A stretch of 64,000 nt of DNA from Solen grandis (GCA_021229015.1 CM037783.1:1952725-2016724), one strand, 5' to 3'. Positions 35,201-46,201 are shown, counted from the stretch's first letter. Numbers and translations: made by a program. Notes: generated by a model not told the origin, from the letters alone.

Positions 35201-36438
35201 TAAAGTAAAATCTGTGTTAGTATTTACGTTGTGACTTTGGGGACAAGCTTCTTCCACACATGAAATATTAGCCGACAGGTCGCGACGAATTTTCATTTCT
35301 TTATTCATTTATGTCTAATAATCGTACTGATAGCGCTGGTCATGCCTACCTGTGCTTACATGTGTACTCAGTTTAACTAATAGGCTAACCAATATCTATT
35401 CTTGAATAATAGGTTGTCATTGGTTGACCTGGTTTACACAAAATAATAAATGCTTGTTTGTGAACACTTGACCTTTCCTTGTATGGAAAATGCTGTCCTT
35501 TACATTTTACTGAATAAAAAAACTGAAAATGTGCGTTCACGGCCTCCTGTATTTAATGAAACCTGATGTTCATCGATGATAACCTTTACTTTATGTTTAG
35601 AGCACCATGTCCGGCGGCTGTGTTGTCATGACTGGACTGGGCCCAGCTGAGATGAGCGTGCCTGTACATGAAGCCATCATGAGGGAAGTAGACATCCGGG
35701 GATCTTATACATTTCTCGACTGTTTCCCGGCAGCAATCGCATTGATAGCGTCAGGCATGTAAAAAAAAAGAAAAAAAAAAAGATAAACTGCCGCCCATGT
35801 CATTGTGTACATATTCTTATTATCTAGTCTCACTTTCGCTGAATGGAGGGGTATACATGAGTCTTATGTAGGTTCAACGTATAGGACTGCCATACAGTAA
35901 TTATAATAATAATAGTAATAATAATAATATCTTTAGTTTTAGGGGATAACAATGGCAATGATCTAAACATTAATCATAGTGATCTTAAGACAAGTGGTTT
36001 GGTGCCACACTCAATCAAATTATCATGTACGAGTAAGTGTGAAATATCATTTTTCAATCACAAAATGATATATCGCCAAAAAAAAAGGAAAAATATTTCG
36101 TATAAACGTATTGATATTTCTTACCTAGCCAATATTTTTTCAAAATTACTAAATAAAATGTGAAAATAAAAATGTGAAATATTACAATAATGTTAATATA
36201 AATGCATTCATGTATTCAGCAGATATAGATATAAAAAGATATTGAAAGAAATAGTGTTTGCAAATGTATCCAAAACTAAAGAACGACAAGAAGATTAATT
36301 TTTCTTTAATTTGCAGGCAAAATTGACGTGAAGCCCTTGGTCACGCATAAGTTTGATTTGAAGGAATTTGAGCTGGCCTTCGCAGTCACCTCGAATGCAG
36401 AAGGTGTCAAGGTGCAGATCAAATGCGACCTGGACTGA
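26761..36438 (+). CDS. SORD: Sorbitol dehydrogenase-type zinc enzyme (nine exons, one frameshift)
   Basis: Exons 26761-26814, 28161-28194, 29469-29633, 30880-31039, 31813-31931, 33468-33536, 33995-34169, 35601-35754 and 36317-36438 form a medium-chain dehydrogenase of about 350 residues (human SORD has 357). The family oxidises sorbitol and other polyols to ketoses with NAD+ in the cytosol. Visible landmarks: [12 protein letters not shown] start; GICGSD with Cys41; GHEASG with His66 and Glu67; EP with Glu152 (catalytic zinc site); Cys96, 99, 102 and 110 (structural zinc pattern); GAGPIG at 176-181 (NAD-binding turn); [25 protein letters not shown] near the end. Exon 7 lacks one base for frame, and exon 8 needs a GC donor. 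The 111-137 segment differs from typical SORD, so polyol specificity is uncertain. A pseudogene or an assembly error at the A-run are both possible. Confidence 0.9.
27062..27086. repeat. CA microsatellite
   Basis: Twelve AC/CA dinucleotides in intron 1 of the SORD-type gene. Confidence 0.95.
27299..27412. repeat. 34-bp tandem repeat in intron 1
   Basis: Three and a half units of CCGAGGCGTCTAGGTGCCGA plus ATTGGGTGGTG, GC-rich inside an AT-rich intron. Confidence 0.85.
27703..27890. repeat. Interspersed repeat family II copy
   Basis: Shares CATATAGACTCATTTTG, ACAAACAGAGC, ACAATACTGTATCTCAG and ACACAGTC with the copies at 2461 and 16790. Confidence 0.5.
28161..28194 (+). CDS. SORD: SORD-type gene, exon 2 (34 nt)
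   Basis: Short exon encoding [11 protein letters not shown], the family's conserved Pro-rich turn. Acceptor CTCTACAG, donor gtaagt, phase 0 to 1. Confidence 0.88.
29163..29202. repeat. CA microsatellite
   Basis: About 20 CA units in intron 2 of the SORD-type gene. Confidence 0.97.
29469..29633 (+). CDS. SORD: SORD-type gene, exon 3: catalytic zinc residues
   Basis: 165 nt, phase 1 to 1. It encodes [12 protein letters not shown] and [11 protein letters not shown], giving the catalytic Cys, His and Glu. Confidence 0.95.
29685..30440. repeat. Degenerate 44-48-bp tandem repeat in intron 3, with SINE inserted
   Basis: Repeated GATTAACCAGGGCGCTGTAT followed by ACACTGT and a TACCTAG or TTCCTAG joint, about ten units. 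At 29752-29905 a plus-strand SINE family C copy (head GCCTTGGTCCATTGGTAAAA, box GTGGGTTCGAAAA) interrupts it. Confidence 0.75.
30880..31039 (+). CDS. SORD: SORD-type gene, exon 4: four-Cys zinc loop
   Basis: 160 nt, phase 1 to 2. It encodes [17 protein letters not shown] (C-x2-C-x2-C-x7-C) and [11 protein letters not shown]. The EPG often found after VAI is replaced by KPT. Confidence 0.93.
31149..31385 (+). mobile_element. SINE family B copy, plus strand
   Basis: Contains GGCGCTCAGTATAAGGGTAA, CAGGGTAATGTGACGTCGTA and ACTGAAATACTGTCCATGGG, the reverse of the body at 5001-5294. It lies in intron 4 of the SORD-type gene. The tRNA-like head is weak. Confidence 0.55.
31813..31931 (+). CDS. SORD: SORD-type gene, exon 5
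   Basis: 119 nt, phase 2 to 1. It encodes [20 protein letters not shown] and SKVLVCGA. The last 61 nt plus the donor are repeated twice more downstream. Only the first donor avoids an in-frame TAG. Confidence 0.93.
31871..32070. repeat. 67-bp triplication spanning the exon 5 splice donor
   Basis: Units start at GTCCACGCGTGTAGCCGG at 31871, 31938 and 32005. Units one and two are 67 bp and nearly identical. The third is 66 bp with a lost G. Each holds the last 61 nt of exon 5 and the GGTTAGT donor. Confidence 0.95.
32496..33174. mobile_element. Interspersed element with AGCTCACCTGAGC-type ends
   Basis: Same family as 6729-8298, with AACTCACCTGAGCAG start, GATCGCCCTGTGTCCGGCG, two internal units about 320 bp apart, and end AGGTGAGCGATTTAGGGCC then CCCTCTTGT. 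It lies in intron 5 of the SORD-type gene. Confidence 0.75.
33468..33536 (+). CDS. SORD: SORD-type gene, exon 6: NAD-binding turn
   Basis: 69 nt, phase 1 to 1. It encodes [19 protein letters not shown], completing the GxGxxG-like motif GAGPIG. Confidence 0.93.
33995..34169 (+). CDS. SORD: SORD-type gene, exon 7, frameshifted
   Basis: 175 nt. The frame reads [17 protein letters not shown] to DTAKK, then breaks at the run of seven A at 34083-34089. Homology resumes one frame over with [18 protein letters not shown]. One more A would make the exon fit both flanking phases. Confidence 0.88.
34904..35030 (-). repeat. SINE family C copy
   Basis: GGGTTGGACCGGTGCTTCC with a reverse tRNA-like head (TATTAGACCATGGCGCGCC), in intron 7 of the SORD-type gene. 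Confidence 0.6.
35601..35754 (+). CDS. SORD: SORD-type gene, exon 8, GC donor
   Basis: 154 nt, phase 0 to 1. It encodes [30 protein letters not shown] and [10 protein letters not shown]. The frame-keeping donor is TCAG|gcatgt. The nearby GT at 35759 would create a stop three codons into exon 9. Confidence 0.82.
36317..36438 (+). CDS. SORD: SORD-type gene, last exon with stop
   Basis: 122 nt. It encodes [20 protein letters not shown] and ends [10 protein letters not shown] with TGA at 36436-36438, as in the family C-terminus. Confidence 0.93.
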
Positions 36439-36650
36439 ATGTGGACCACTTAAGATGGTCGCATTAGAATGATATAAAGTAAAATTGTAAAATTTCGAGG
36501 ACAAAAGGGGGAGTTAACATTCCTTGAAAAATTGCGAGGCTCGGGCCATGGAGAGAACACTTACGTTTGAATTTTTAAGCTACAACCTTCAAATTAGGAC
36601 CACAGATACAGATTTCTGCATGGATTATGTATTCAGTAAGACTGTGCTAT

Positions 36651-36656
36651 AATAAA
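36651..36656 (+). terminator. Polyadenylation signal of the SORD-type gene
   Basis: AATAAA 212 nt after the stop codon. Confidence 0.5.
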
Positions 36657-36669
36657 GTAACTTGAACAG

Positions 36670-36720
36670 GCAGTGTTTCTCAGGAGAGCGACGTCAGGGC
36701 CATCTGGACCCTCTTGTTTT
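36670..36720. repeat. Relic end of the AGGGCCATCATGGCCCT-type element
   Basis: CAGGGCCATCTGGACCCTCTTGT directly after the poly-A signal. Only the right end remains. Confidence 0.5.
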
Positions 36721-38950
36721 AATGATCTCCCTTTAAAATACATTATTATTTTCTTTAAATTTTACATAGACATATGGGAAATTAGTAATACAAAATAGCC
36801 CTTTTAGAAAATACGCTTATTCGGGGAGCATCCTCGATTTTCTTGTATTGAATTATGCATTGATCAATGTAATTGTTAAAATAACATTGTTTAATTGATC
36901 ATCTCGTTATTTTTGAGGAAAATAGTATCATTTTATGTTTCTGTATTTTTGCCTGAAAAAATTTCACAGCCATGGGAAACTGTAGCAACTGTCTATACAT
37001 TAACATATCGTTTTCTTGAATTTATGTATTGCCAATAAACTTATTTTATTCATATTGACATTTGTTTAATCATTAATATCCACCAGTCCTGATTGTTATA
37101 TATGCACACACAAACTTATATTTGTACGAGTTAAATATTTCATTGAATGATTTATGATTTGGCAACAAAATTAACAAATATCCGCTTTCATATATGACAC
37201 GAAGTGACGCACAGTTAACATAAAATTGAAACAGTTTTTCTCACCAAAAGACGGCACTTAAAGTACAATGCAGACAAAATACATAACAAGTTATAAATAG
37301 GTCGGAGTAGTTACACTATATTTATGAAATAAATACGATGCTATACTAAATAAATCAAAGCGCTGAAGGCACTGAAGTTGTGTGTGTCTCAATGGATGAG
37401 GGTTGGACGAACTGCAGATATGCAGTGTAACTTAGTTTTTGCCAAATATTAAACTTATATCAAAATAATAAACGATTGTTCACTGTAGGCTATAGGAAAA
37501 AGGAGAGTAAGAGTGGCGATGTGCCAGTTGTTAACAGTGGTGCATTCCTCTTTAATTTCTTATAATAACCATGTTAACGCAACGTTAAAGTGTCGTTAAT
37601 GGCATTGCGCGAAAATTTGACGCCCGTTTATTAAAGTTACTTTCATAAACAAAAGAAATGCGACAATACTGCTCTCTAAGCACTATAAGCGCTTTGATTC
37701 GGCACAGTTTCTAATTATAGATGCAAATATGTGGCTTCATAATTCTGATAGCAGATACATACAGGTTTCCGCAATTCCATAGAGCAACAAAAAAACCCTG
37801 AAGGTATCTCGATGTAACTGACATAGCTTGATGTGATTATTATTAAGTTATGCGGATTTGTTTCGGAATTCAAGCTTTCTAGTATTTTTCTAGTATTTTT
37901 TATTTTATGACTTTTGTAACACCACTAAATAACCAAAACCTGCACATTTACCAACCAAATTCAGACACGAGCCACTTTTGCAACGAAAGAAACTACACTC
38001 CTCCGCATGATACAGTGAAAGTTACGCAGCATCACAGAGAAAATAGTTGTTTTGTGCTTTTATGCTACATAAAATTGTTGTTTCCCATAACTATGTATAT
38101 TTTACTCAAAATTGAGTTTTCAACGCTTTATCTGAATCTCAGCATACCTGTGTTGTAGAATACTTTTCAATCGTTCGATCATTCATACAAAATGAAGAAG
38201 TTATTCGGTTTTAAATGTAGAGAATTGGACCTTCAATATGTAAATACTATATAGTTGTGAGTGACTACGTCACACACAACTAAAAATAAATACGATGGTT
38301 TAATGACATATAAAGACGATGTAAAAACATATGAAATAAATACGAAGGTATGATAGAGGATATAAAGTCGATGGTTAAATGAGGGAAATAGATGCATATA
38401 TGATGGGATATTATTATACCGTATTTCTTCAAGCTGGCACGACCACAACGTTACACTGTGCATGTGCACCTCGCTAGATATGCTTTAACCTTTTCAATTC
38501 ATGAATCATTTTAGGGTTTTCCAATTAAACGATCAGTTTAAATATCGGGGAATAAAGATTAAAATCATGCATCCGCTCATTGTTTAAATCGTGTAGCATA
38601 TAAACATCCACCCATTTAACTGATCCCTGATACGTAGGTATTGTAACATGTAATTGTTTGTGGCCGAATAAAATATTGATTACAGTTATGCATTGGGCGT
38701 TGTTTAAAGTTGGATTCGCTTCAGTTTTTTGGGTAATTATTGTTAAGAGATAAGTTGAGTGACGATTGGAGAAATGGTTAAAACTTTGAAATTTCAAGGT
38801 AAGTTATTATCAAGATAAAAATATTGCTGTAGGATGTACGTACTGTGTACAGGTAGGGTATCTTAACTAAACTCTTGAAGTAGTCAGTTTTCGGTTTTAC
38901 TTAGTGGAATATATTCATCAGCCGTGTTGCTTTGCAGATAATTGTCTGAT
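36721..38950. other. Intergenic, no gene recognised
   Basis: AT-rich sequence. Short open frames on both strands lack splice signals, domains or codon bias. Confidence 0.6.
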
Positions 38951-38952
38951 GT

Positions 38953-39065
38953 TGTTGTTGTTGTATTGGGGTTTACCGTCGCTGCGTTAGTATTTCAATC
39001 ATATAGCGACGTCCAGCTAATTAAAGGTGGAGGAAGACCCCGAGTACACAGAGGTACTCGGGTAT
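38953..39065 (-). repeat. SINE family A fragment
   Basis: Starts with a TTGTTGTTGTTG tail and keeps the 3' body (ATCATATAGCGACGTCCAGC). The tRNA-like head is absent. Confidence 0.75.
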
Positions 39066-39461
39066 ATCATCAAATAATGTAATAGTGTATGCATTGTATG
39101 TGCTCTCAAAACATGTTTCATTTGATCGTTTAGTTATTCTAAGGGGTGATTAGTGCCGACGTTCTATATAAGACATTTTTTCTTTGTAACAACGTATGTA
39201 CACCTGTATCATGTCCAGATTGACATACTTGTATTCACACGTAGGTTTTGTCCACCCTGTAAATAAAAAATGTAGATGTAGGGTGGCCATTGTCTGTCCA
39301 GCAAATAATCACGATGAATGTTTTATCTTCTGTACCTCAAACCCGAAGTTTTATTGCCCATGAATGAGGAGACTTGATGCTTATTAGCAAACTGACAGTT
39401 GCAAGTATATATCTAAAGATGTAAATGTAAACATTGAGACAAAATCAATTCAAGAAATTAT

Positions 39462-39721
39462 GGGGCCGCCGTGGCCGAGCGGTTACAGTCGTGGACTACA
39501 AATCTCTCAGCCCCTCACCGCTGTGGGTTCGAATCCCGGTAGGGATTTCGGATTTTTCGTGTTAGGAAGCCTTCCAGCTGGCTTGCGGTATGTCGGTGGT
39601 CCTACCCGGGTACCTCTGTGTACTCGGGGTCTTCCTCCACCTGTAATTAGCTGGACGTCGCTATATGATTGAAATACTATCGCAACGACGGTAAACCCCA
39701 ATACAACAACAACAACAACAA
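39462..39721 (+). mobile_element. SINE family A, complete copy with target duplication
   Basis: 260 bp: head GCCGTGGCCGAGCGGTTAC with A box and GGGTTCGAATCCCGG with B box, a conserved body, and an ACAACAACAAC tail. It is flanked by the 11-bp duplication CAAGAAATTAT at 39451-39461 and 39722-39732. It could be transcribed by RNA polymerase III. Confidence 0.93.
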
Positions 39722-39732
39722 CAAGAAATTAT

Positions 39733-41030
39733 ATATGTAAAAGATCAATGTAAATTTGCTTGTCCGGGTAACTGAATTTTCATATTATTTGGCACAAGTC
39801 AAGATTCTTAAGATAAAATGACCCCTCGGTAATATCTTTAAGACATTGACTCGGGTCATAATTCTTCAGAAAATGTGACCCCCTCAATAATATGTATAAA
39901 AGATTGGCCACGGTCATTATTCTTTAGAAATTAATACCCCTTCCCCCTCGATGATATGTATAAGATTTTGACTTTATATTTGGTTGTGAGCGAATTGCCA
40001 TTATGGTCAAAGTTAAGGGCTCTATTTCTTATTGGGAGATGATCAGTCATTTTTCTTTCTTACAAAATTTCCTAGTCTGTAGATAGGCGATAAAAGAAGA
40101 CCCTGGAAAGTAATTAATTTCCACAAATCTATTTTTTCTATAGGGTTTCATTCATTGTTCTTTTCTTTCATTTGAAAGAGCGATGTTTCTAAAATGAACC
40201 AAAGGGACTATTTTATGAAATGATGTACCTTAAAGTCGGTTTGGATTCAGTGACTAACAAGAAGAATGCATACCTGAGGAGAGTCGCTTGTAATCGGTAA
40301 CTGCATCCGTGGTATCTTAAATAAGAGCTCGCTTGTATCACTTCTCGACGAAATATAGTCCATATCTACTCAGAACAAACATATATCCTCTTTCTATCAA
40401 TGAAATAAAATCCATATCATTCAATGATATCACACACTGTGAGTATGTTCACATGTTCACCAGGGATATGTCGGGAGTTGTGGTCAAGGCCCCGTAAATA
40501 CCACAGATGAATTAATTTTAGCTGCAAAATGAAACTCAATAGAGATAAGGGAACTAGTCTTGGATCCATTTAAGATAAAAAAAAATGGGTTAAAAAGTTA
40601 TTATTTATACGAACAAAATTTAGTTTTTTAAAACTTTTCAAATGGATTTATGAAATACTTGATAAAAGTTAGGAAGCGGAAACATTAAAAAAAAAATTGT
40701 AATTTGTTAACGTTCACTGTTTCGGGGATGGAGAAAATGCAAATATTTTGCCTATTTTGTTCTAGGACACTATTCTTTTGTTCAAGCAAATATTATGTGT
40801 CATTTGATGCTAGGTTCACTAACTGTACATTTTGAATAGTTAAATATCAGCTGGACTGCCTCGTGGATTTAGAAACTGCAAAACACTAACAGGAACTAGT
40901 CCTTCTGTCGAACATGAGTTATCACTATCCTGCTAATATATCATCCATGGCCTGGACATGTAGAAACAACACAGAATCATATATTTTACATTTGACCTCA
41001 TAGTCTGACCTTGAAATTGTAGATAAAAAA
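39733..41030. other. Intergenic, no gene recognised
   Basis: AT-rich unique-looking sequence. 39780-39980 carries three weak direct repeats around AAGATTTTGACT or CAATAATATGTATAAAAG. Confidence 0.55.
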
Positions 41031-41031
41031 A

Positions 41032-42550
41032 TGGCTGTGTGAAGTTGGCTCGACATACGACATACAACATACGACATTCAACTCTCACTATTCACGACAT
41101 ACGACATTGGACATTCAGATTTTGAATGTCGCACGCGACATGCACGACATTGGACATTCAGATTTTGAATGTCGCAGCACGACATTCACGACATTGGACA
41201 TTCAGATTTGGAATGTCGCGGCACGACATTCGCGACATTGGACATACAGTTTTTGAATGTCGCAGCACGACATTCACGACATTGGACATTCAGATTTTGA
41301 ATGTCGCACGCGACATTCACGACATTGGACATTCAGATTTTGAATGTCGCAGGGACGAACATTCGCGACATGGACATTCAGATTTTGAAGTCGCGCACGA
41401 CATTCCGACATTGGACATTCAGATTTTGAATGTCGCGGCACGACATTCGCGACATTGGACATTCAGATTTTGAATGTCGCACGCACATTCACGACATTGG
41501 ACATTCAGATTTTGAATGTCGCGGCACGACATTCACGACATTGGACATTCAGATTTTGAATGTCGCGCACGACATTCACGACATTGGACATTCAGATTTG
41601 AATGTCGCGCACGACATTCACGACATTGGACATTCAGATTTTGAATGTCCGCACGACATTCACGACATTGGACATTCAGATTTTGAATGTCGCACGCAGA
41701 CATTCACGACATTGGACATTCAGATTTTGAATGTCGCGGCACGACATTCACGACATTGGACATTCAGATTTTGAATGTCGCGCACCACATTCACGACATT
41801 GGACATTCAGATTTTGAATGTCGCACGCACGACATTCACGACATGGACATTCAGATTTTTAATGTCGCGCGACATTCACGACATTGGAATTCAGATTTGA
41901 ATGTCGCGCGCGACATTCACGACATTGGACATTCAGATTTTGAATGTCGCAGCACGACATTCACGACATTGGACATTCAGATTTTGAATGTCGCGGCACG
42001 ACATTCACGACATTGGACATTCAGATTTTGAATGTCGCGCACGACATTCACGACATTGGACATTCAGATTTGAATGTCGCGGCAGACATTCACGACATTG
42101 GACATTCAGATTTTGAATGTCGCACGCAACATTCACGACATTGGACATTCAGAATTTGAATGTCGCAGCACGACATTAACGACATTGGACATTCAGATTT
42201 TGAATGTCACGGCACGACATTCACGACATTGGACATTCAGATTTGATTTTGAATGTCGCGGCACGACATTCACGACATTGGACATTCAGATTTTGAATGT
42301 CGCACGCAACATTCAGACATTGGACATTTCAGATTATGAATGTGCAGCACGACATTCACGACATTGACATTCAGATTTTGAATGTCGCGGCACGCATTCA
42401 ACATGGAATTCAATTGAATTGCAGACATTACGACTTCATTCGATTTGATGCACGACATGATGATTCAAATTTGAATGTGCACGTTCCCATGAATTCAATT
42501 GATGTCGAGGAATTCACGGACATGACATTCAGATTTGATTGCACAGATTA
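41032..42550. repeat. 44-bp palindromic satellite array headed by a foldback-type tip
   Basis: Starts with TGGCTGTGTGAAGTTGGC and CGACATACGACATAC, the same tip as 56887-57114. About 29 copies follow of a 44-bp unit containing CATTCAGATTTTGAATG (self-complementary ends) and GACATTCACGACATTGG. Units vary by single-base indels. The right 150 bp decays into fragments with no right tip. Confidence 0.92.
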
Positions 42551-43330
42551 ACATAATTCAGATTGATTCGATATCTCCCTAAAGAAACCTTGAGGGAACG
42601 TTCATATATCACGGAGCAAAATTGTCTCACAAAAATAGATCGATGAAAACAAAATATCTCAAAACGAATAGGGCAATTTATGAACTCTTGGAAACTCCTG
42701 TTACATCATTTTATAACTCGTTTTCAAAAACTCGTTTATCATCATCTTGTTAGACGACCTGTTTCTTTCTGTATAATTTCTCACAAGATGTTCTTCCAAT
42801 TAGATGACAAAGACCGCAGTAAACTTATCAAGCATCAAGCGCTGCATGTGTAAGAAAGCGGTATTTCTCTTAAGAACCACATGAAGATGTGTCTATCACA
42901 TAGCTGTTGTGTCGAGAAATAAAAATGGCTCTTCATAGTTAAGATAAAACTATACAAACATATGAATTCAGATCTTATTTCAGTTGTTGTGGATGATGTC
43001 AAATGGTTTATCAGTTGCTCCATATATATTTAGAAGATTCACGGTGATATTCTTAGTTATTTGTCTGTATTTTCAAAGACCTTGATTTTTAATGTAAAAT
43101 ATTATTTCTATGCGACTTCCTCCAATCATCAAAATATCATTCATCTTTACAATCAAAATATGTTGGATGAAAAAAATCTGTCATCTCGAAAAACCGATTG
43201 TTATATAAGGATGAAAAAATACATTAACAATAACCATCAACCGCCGCCGTGATCATGAAAAAAATATCAATTTGATTTGCTTGGTGGTTGTTCGGTAATA
43301 GAATTTTGGTATTTTGAAGACTATGTATAC
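42551..43330. other. No feature recognised
   Basis: AT-rich spacer between the 44-bp satellite and a MITE. Small open frames only. Confidence 0.5.
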
Positions 43331-43572
43331 TTAACCTTTTCCCTCATAGAGGACACCATGAAAAGACCTATGCGAACAACATAAAACCAGATCAGCGTGC
43401 GAGTAACTCGCAGGCTGATCAGGTTTTATGCTGTTCGCTGCTCCTCAGTGGTCTGGAAATGAGGACTTTATAATTAAATTTGGTAAGGTTTAACTGTGGT
43501 TTTCTGCAGATCAGGCTTTATGTGATACCTATTGAGTGCGTCAAAATGAGTCTATATAAGAGAAAGGGTTAA
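43331..43572. mobile_element. MITE family I, reverse copy
   Basis: 242 bp bounded by TTAA, with slightly diverged ends (TTAACCTTTTCCC and AGAAAGGGTTAA). Confidence 0.85.
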
Positions 43573-43818
43573 GGCATTAATTGGTATATTGATATTTTGG
43601 TAAAGCCGCGTAACTACATATCTAAGGATAACGCTTACACGTAACAGTAGAAGAGGCAATAAATTAAGACATCCTAAACGAATACTTTTATATCTTAACA
43701 CGCATGCATGATTGAAGGTATTGTCCATGTTCGGTAATTATAAACATGTCACATGTTCTTTGTTTTATTCAAATGAATATCGAAAACAGTTTACTGTAAT
43801 AAATTAAGTCTGATAAAC

Positions 43819-44323
43819 GTGTATTATATAATTATAAATGTTTATCTTCATTTGTTTTTATGTCTTATGCATTTCAGGTAACACAGCTCCGAATGTAAGC
43901 AAAATATAGAGGTAAGTTACACCAAACCTCCCATAGCTTATGTCATTAGAACTGCAATACTGACTGCCGTTCTGTTAAAAAGAATAAAACGTGACTAAGC
44001 CATACACAATAGGAAGACGGAACCAATAGTTTCCTTGTTTTCTCGTAGTATTGTGTTTTAGTGCGCTAGATTGCCATTACTAATGACACATTGGTGCCAA
44101 TTAACTCCTTACTGACAATAAATTACCGTTTCATGCGGGCAGCATTCTACGCGTTTTGTAGGCTTTCATGTCCTTCATTCCCATAGAAATATTCAACATG
44201 TGTTGACCCTATAGAAAGAATATACGGGATGATAATCATCGTTAACATTAAAGACCCATACATAATATATATGCATTTTAATTTAACATGTCCATACATC
44301 GCCTTGGGCGCCGTCGTGACCGA
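43819..44323. repeat. 0.5-kb direct duplication, copy 1
   Basis: 505 bp nearly identical to 47981-48486, starting GTGTATTATATAATTATAAA and ending in a SINE head (GCCGTCGTGACCGA). It contains an exon-like segment, TTTCAG|GTAACACAG...AGAG|gtaagt. Confidence 0.93.
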
Positions 44324-45540
44324 CCGAGTGAATAAAGTGAGTCTATTCATGCAATAGGATGAACAGTACTCACTAAATGAGGTGAGTACTATTCATGTTA
44401 TAGGGTGAACAGTACTCACTAAATAAAGTGAGTACTATTCATGTAACTGGGTGAACAGTACTCACTGAATTAAGTGAGTACTATTCATGCAATAGGGTGA
44501 ACAGTACTCACTAAATGAGGTGAGTACTATTCATGTTATAGGGTGAACAGTACTCACTAAATAAAGTGAGTACTAATCATGTAACTGGATGAACAGTACT
44601 CACTAAATGAGGTGAGTACTATTCATGTTATAGGGTGAACAGTACTCACTAAATAAAGTGAGTAATCGTACTGTAAATACTCACTAAATGATGGTTAATC
44701 AGTAGGTGAACAGTACTCACTATGTAGTAATCATGATAGGGTGACAGTATTCACTAATAAGTGAGTTTTCATGATAGGGTGAACAGTACTCACTAAATGA
44801 GGTGAGTACTACTTAATGTTATTATAGGGTGAACAGTATACTAATAGTGAGTACTATCATAATAGGTGACAGTATCACTATAAGTGTATTCATGTAACTG
44901 GGTGAACAGTACTCACTAAATGAGGTGAGTATTATTCATGTAATAGGGTGACAGTACTCACTAATGAGGAGTACTATCATGTATGGGTGAACAGTACTCA
45001 CTAATGAGTGAGTATATTCATGTAATAGGTGAACAGTACTCACTAAAGTGAGTACTATCATGTATGGGTGAACAGTATTCACTAAATAAAGTGAGTACTA
45101 TTCATGTAGGTGAACTATCACTAAAGTGAGTACTATCATAATGGGTGAACAATACTCACTGAATAAAGTGAGTATTATTCATATAATAGGATGAACAGTA
45201 CTAACTAAATAAGGTGAGTAAAATTCATGTAATAGGGTGAACAGTACTCACTAAATAAAGTGAGTACTATTCATGTAACTGGTGAACAACTCACTGAATA
45301 AAGTGATGCTTATATTCATGTAATAGGGTGAACAGTATCACTAAATAAAGTGAGTACTATTCATGTAACTGGTGAACAATCACTAACTGTAATACTCCAA
45401 TGAGTGATATTCATCAATAGGGTGAACAGTACTCACTAAATAGGTGAGTACTATTCATGAATAGGGTGAACAGTATCACTGAATAAAGTAGTACTATTCA
45501 TGTAACTGGGTGAACAGTATTGACTATCATCAAGTAATGT
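44324..45540. repeat. 46-bp palindromic satellite array
   Basis: About 25 units of GGTGAACAGTACTCACTAAA then TAAAGTGAGTACTATTCATG and a six-base joint (TTATAG or TAACTG). AGTACTCACT and AGTGAGTACT make each unit a hairpin. From about 44690 onward many units carry deletions. The array starts inside a truncated SINE head. Confidence 0.92.
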
Positions 45541-45720
45541 TCTCCAATATGAATGAGTTGTTCTCATTACTTAATGCTTACCTAATTAAATTTGATTTCT
45601 CATCTATTTCTGTTAGTTATGTTCACCTTTATCATTGACTATCACTCATAATGGATCAAGTAATGTTCTCCAATATGAATGAGTTGTTCTCATTACTTAT
45701 GAGAACAACACTCAATAATA
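45515..45720. repeat. Direct repeat of about 50 bp at satellite edge
   Basis: CAAGTAATGTTCTCCAATAT and GAATGAGTTGTTCTCATTAC occur twice, about 126 bp apart. Confidence 0.8.
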
Positions 45721-46018
45721 TAGGTAAACATTTCTAACTGAAAAAGGCGAAAAATGTAAGGAGGACTGTGCATGAGAGCCCACGACCAGGATCATGCTTT
45801 GTTTAAGACCTCAACTGTAAAACGTTAAGGTAGGATGAGTTCGCGGAAGCGAACTATATAGATATGCACAGAAACATGATGCAAACTTGACAAATTAGTT
45901 CATACCTTATATACGTTTCGTGTTATAACTTTGGCACGGGTTTAGGATTTCAGTAATACTGATAATAAATGTATTTCATTGAACATTTATTTAATTCATT
46001 TTTAAATTTAAACAGTGT

Positions 46019-46123
46019 ATAATAATAACAAAATAAACTCTATTTTGTAAACAATGGCCAAATTATTATTATTATTTATTTGTTTTATTGTTTACAAAAT
46101 AGAGTTTATTTTGTTATTATTAT
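46019..46123. repeat. Perfect 37-bp inverted repeat
   Basis: Arms 46019-46055 and 46087-46123 are exact reverse complements (core AACTCTATTTTGTAAACAAT), with a 31-base loop. Confidence 0.93.
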
Positions 46124-46201
46124 TGTTTTCCAACGTAAGGGAAACGTTTATCAAATAGCACGAGGATGATGTTATTATTGTTGTTAATCGGATTACAATA
46201 A

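Noticed and set aside
39460..39701. Open frames on both strands
   Set aside because: They lie wholly in a tRNA-derived SINE.
41126..42551. Overlapping frames and a CRISPR-like look
   Set aside because: Uniform 44-bp satellite with no unique spacers, in a eukaryotic context. Frames shift with unit indels.
44324..45540. CRISPR-like regular array
   Set aside because: Every unit is fully repetitive and palindromic with no spacers. It is a satellite.
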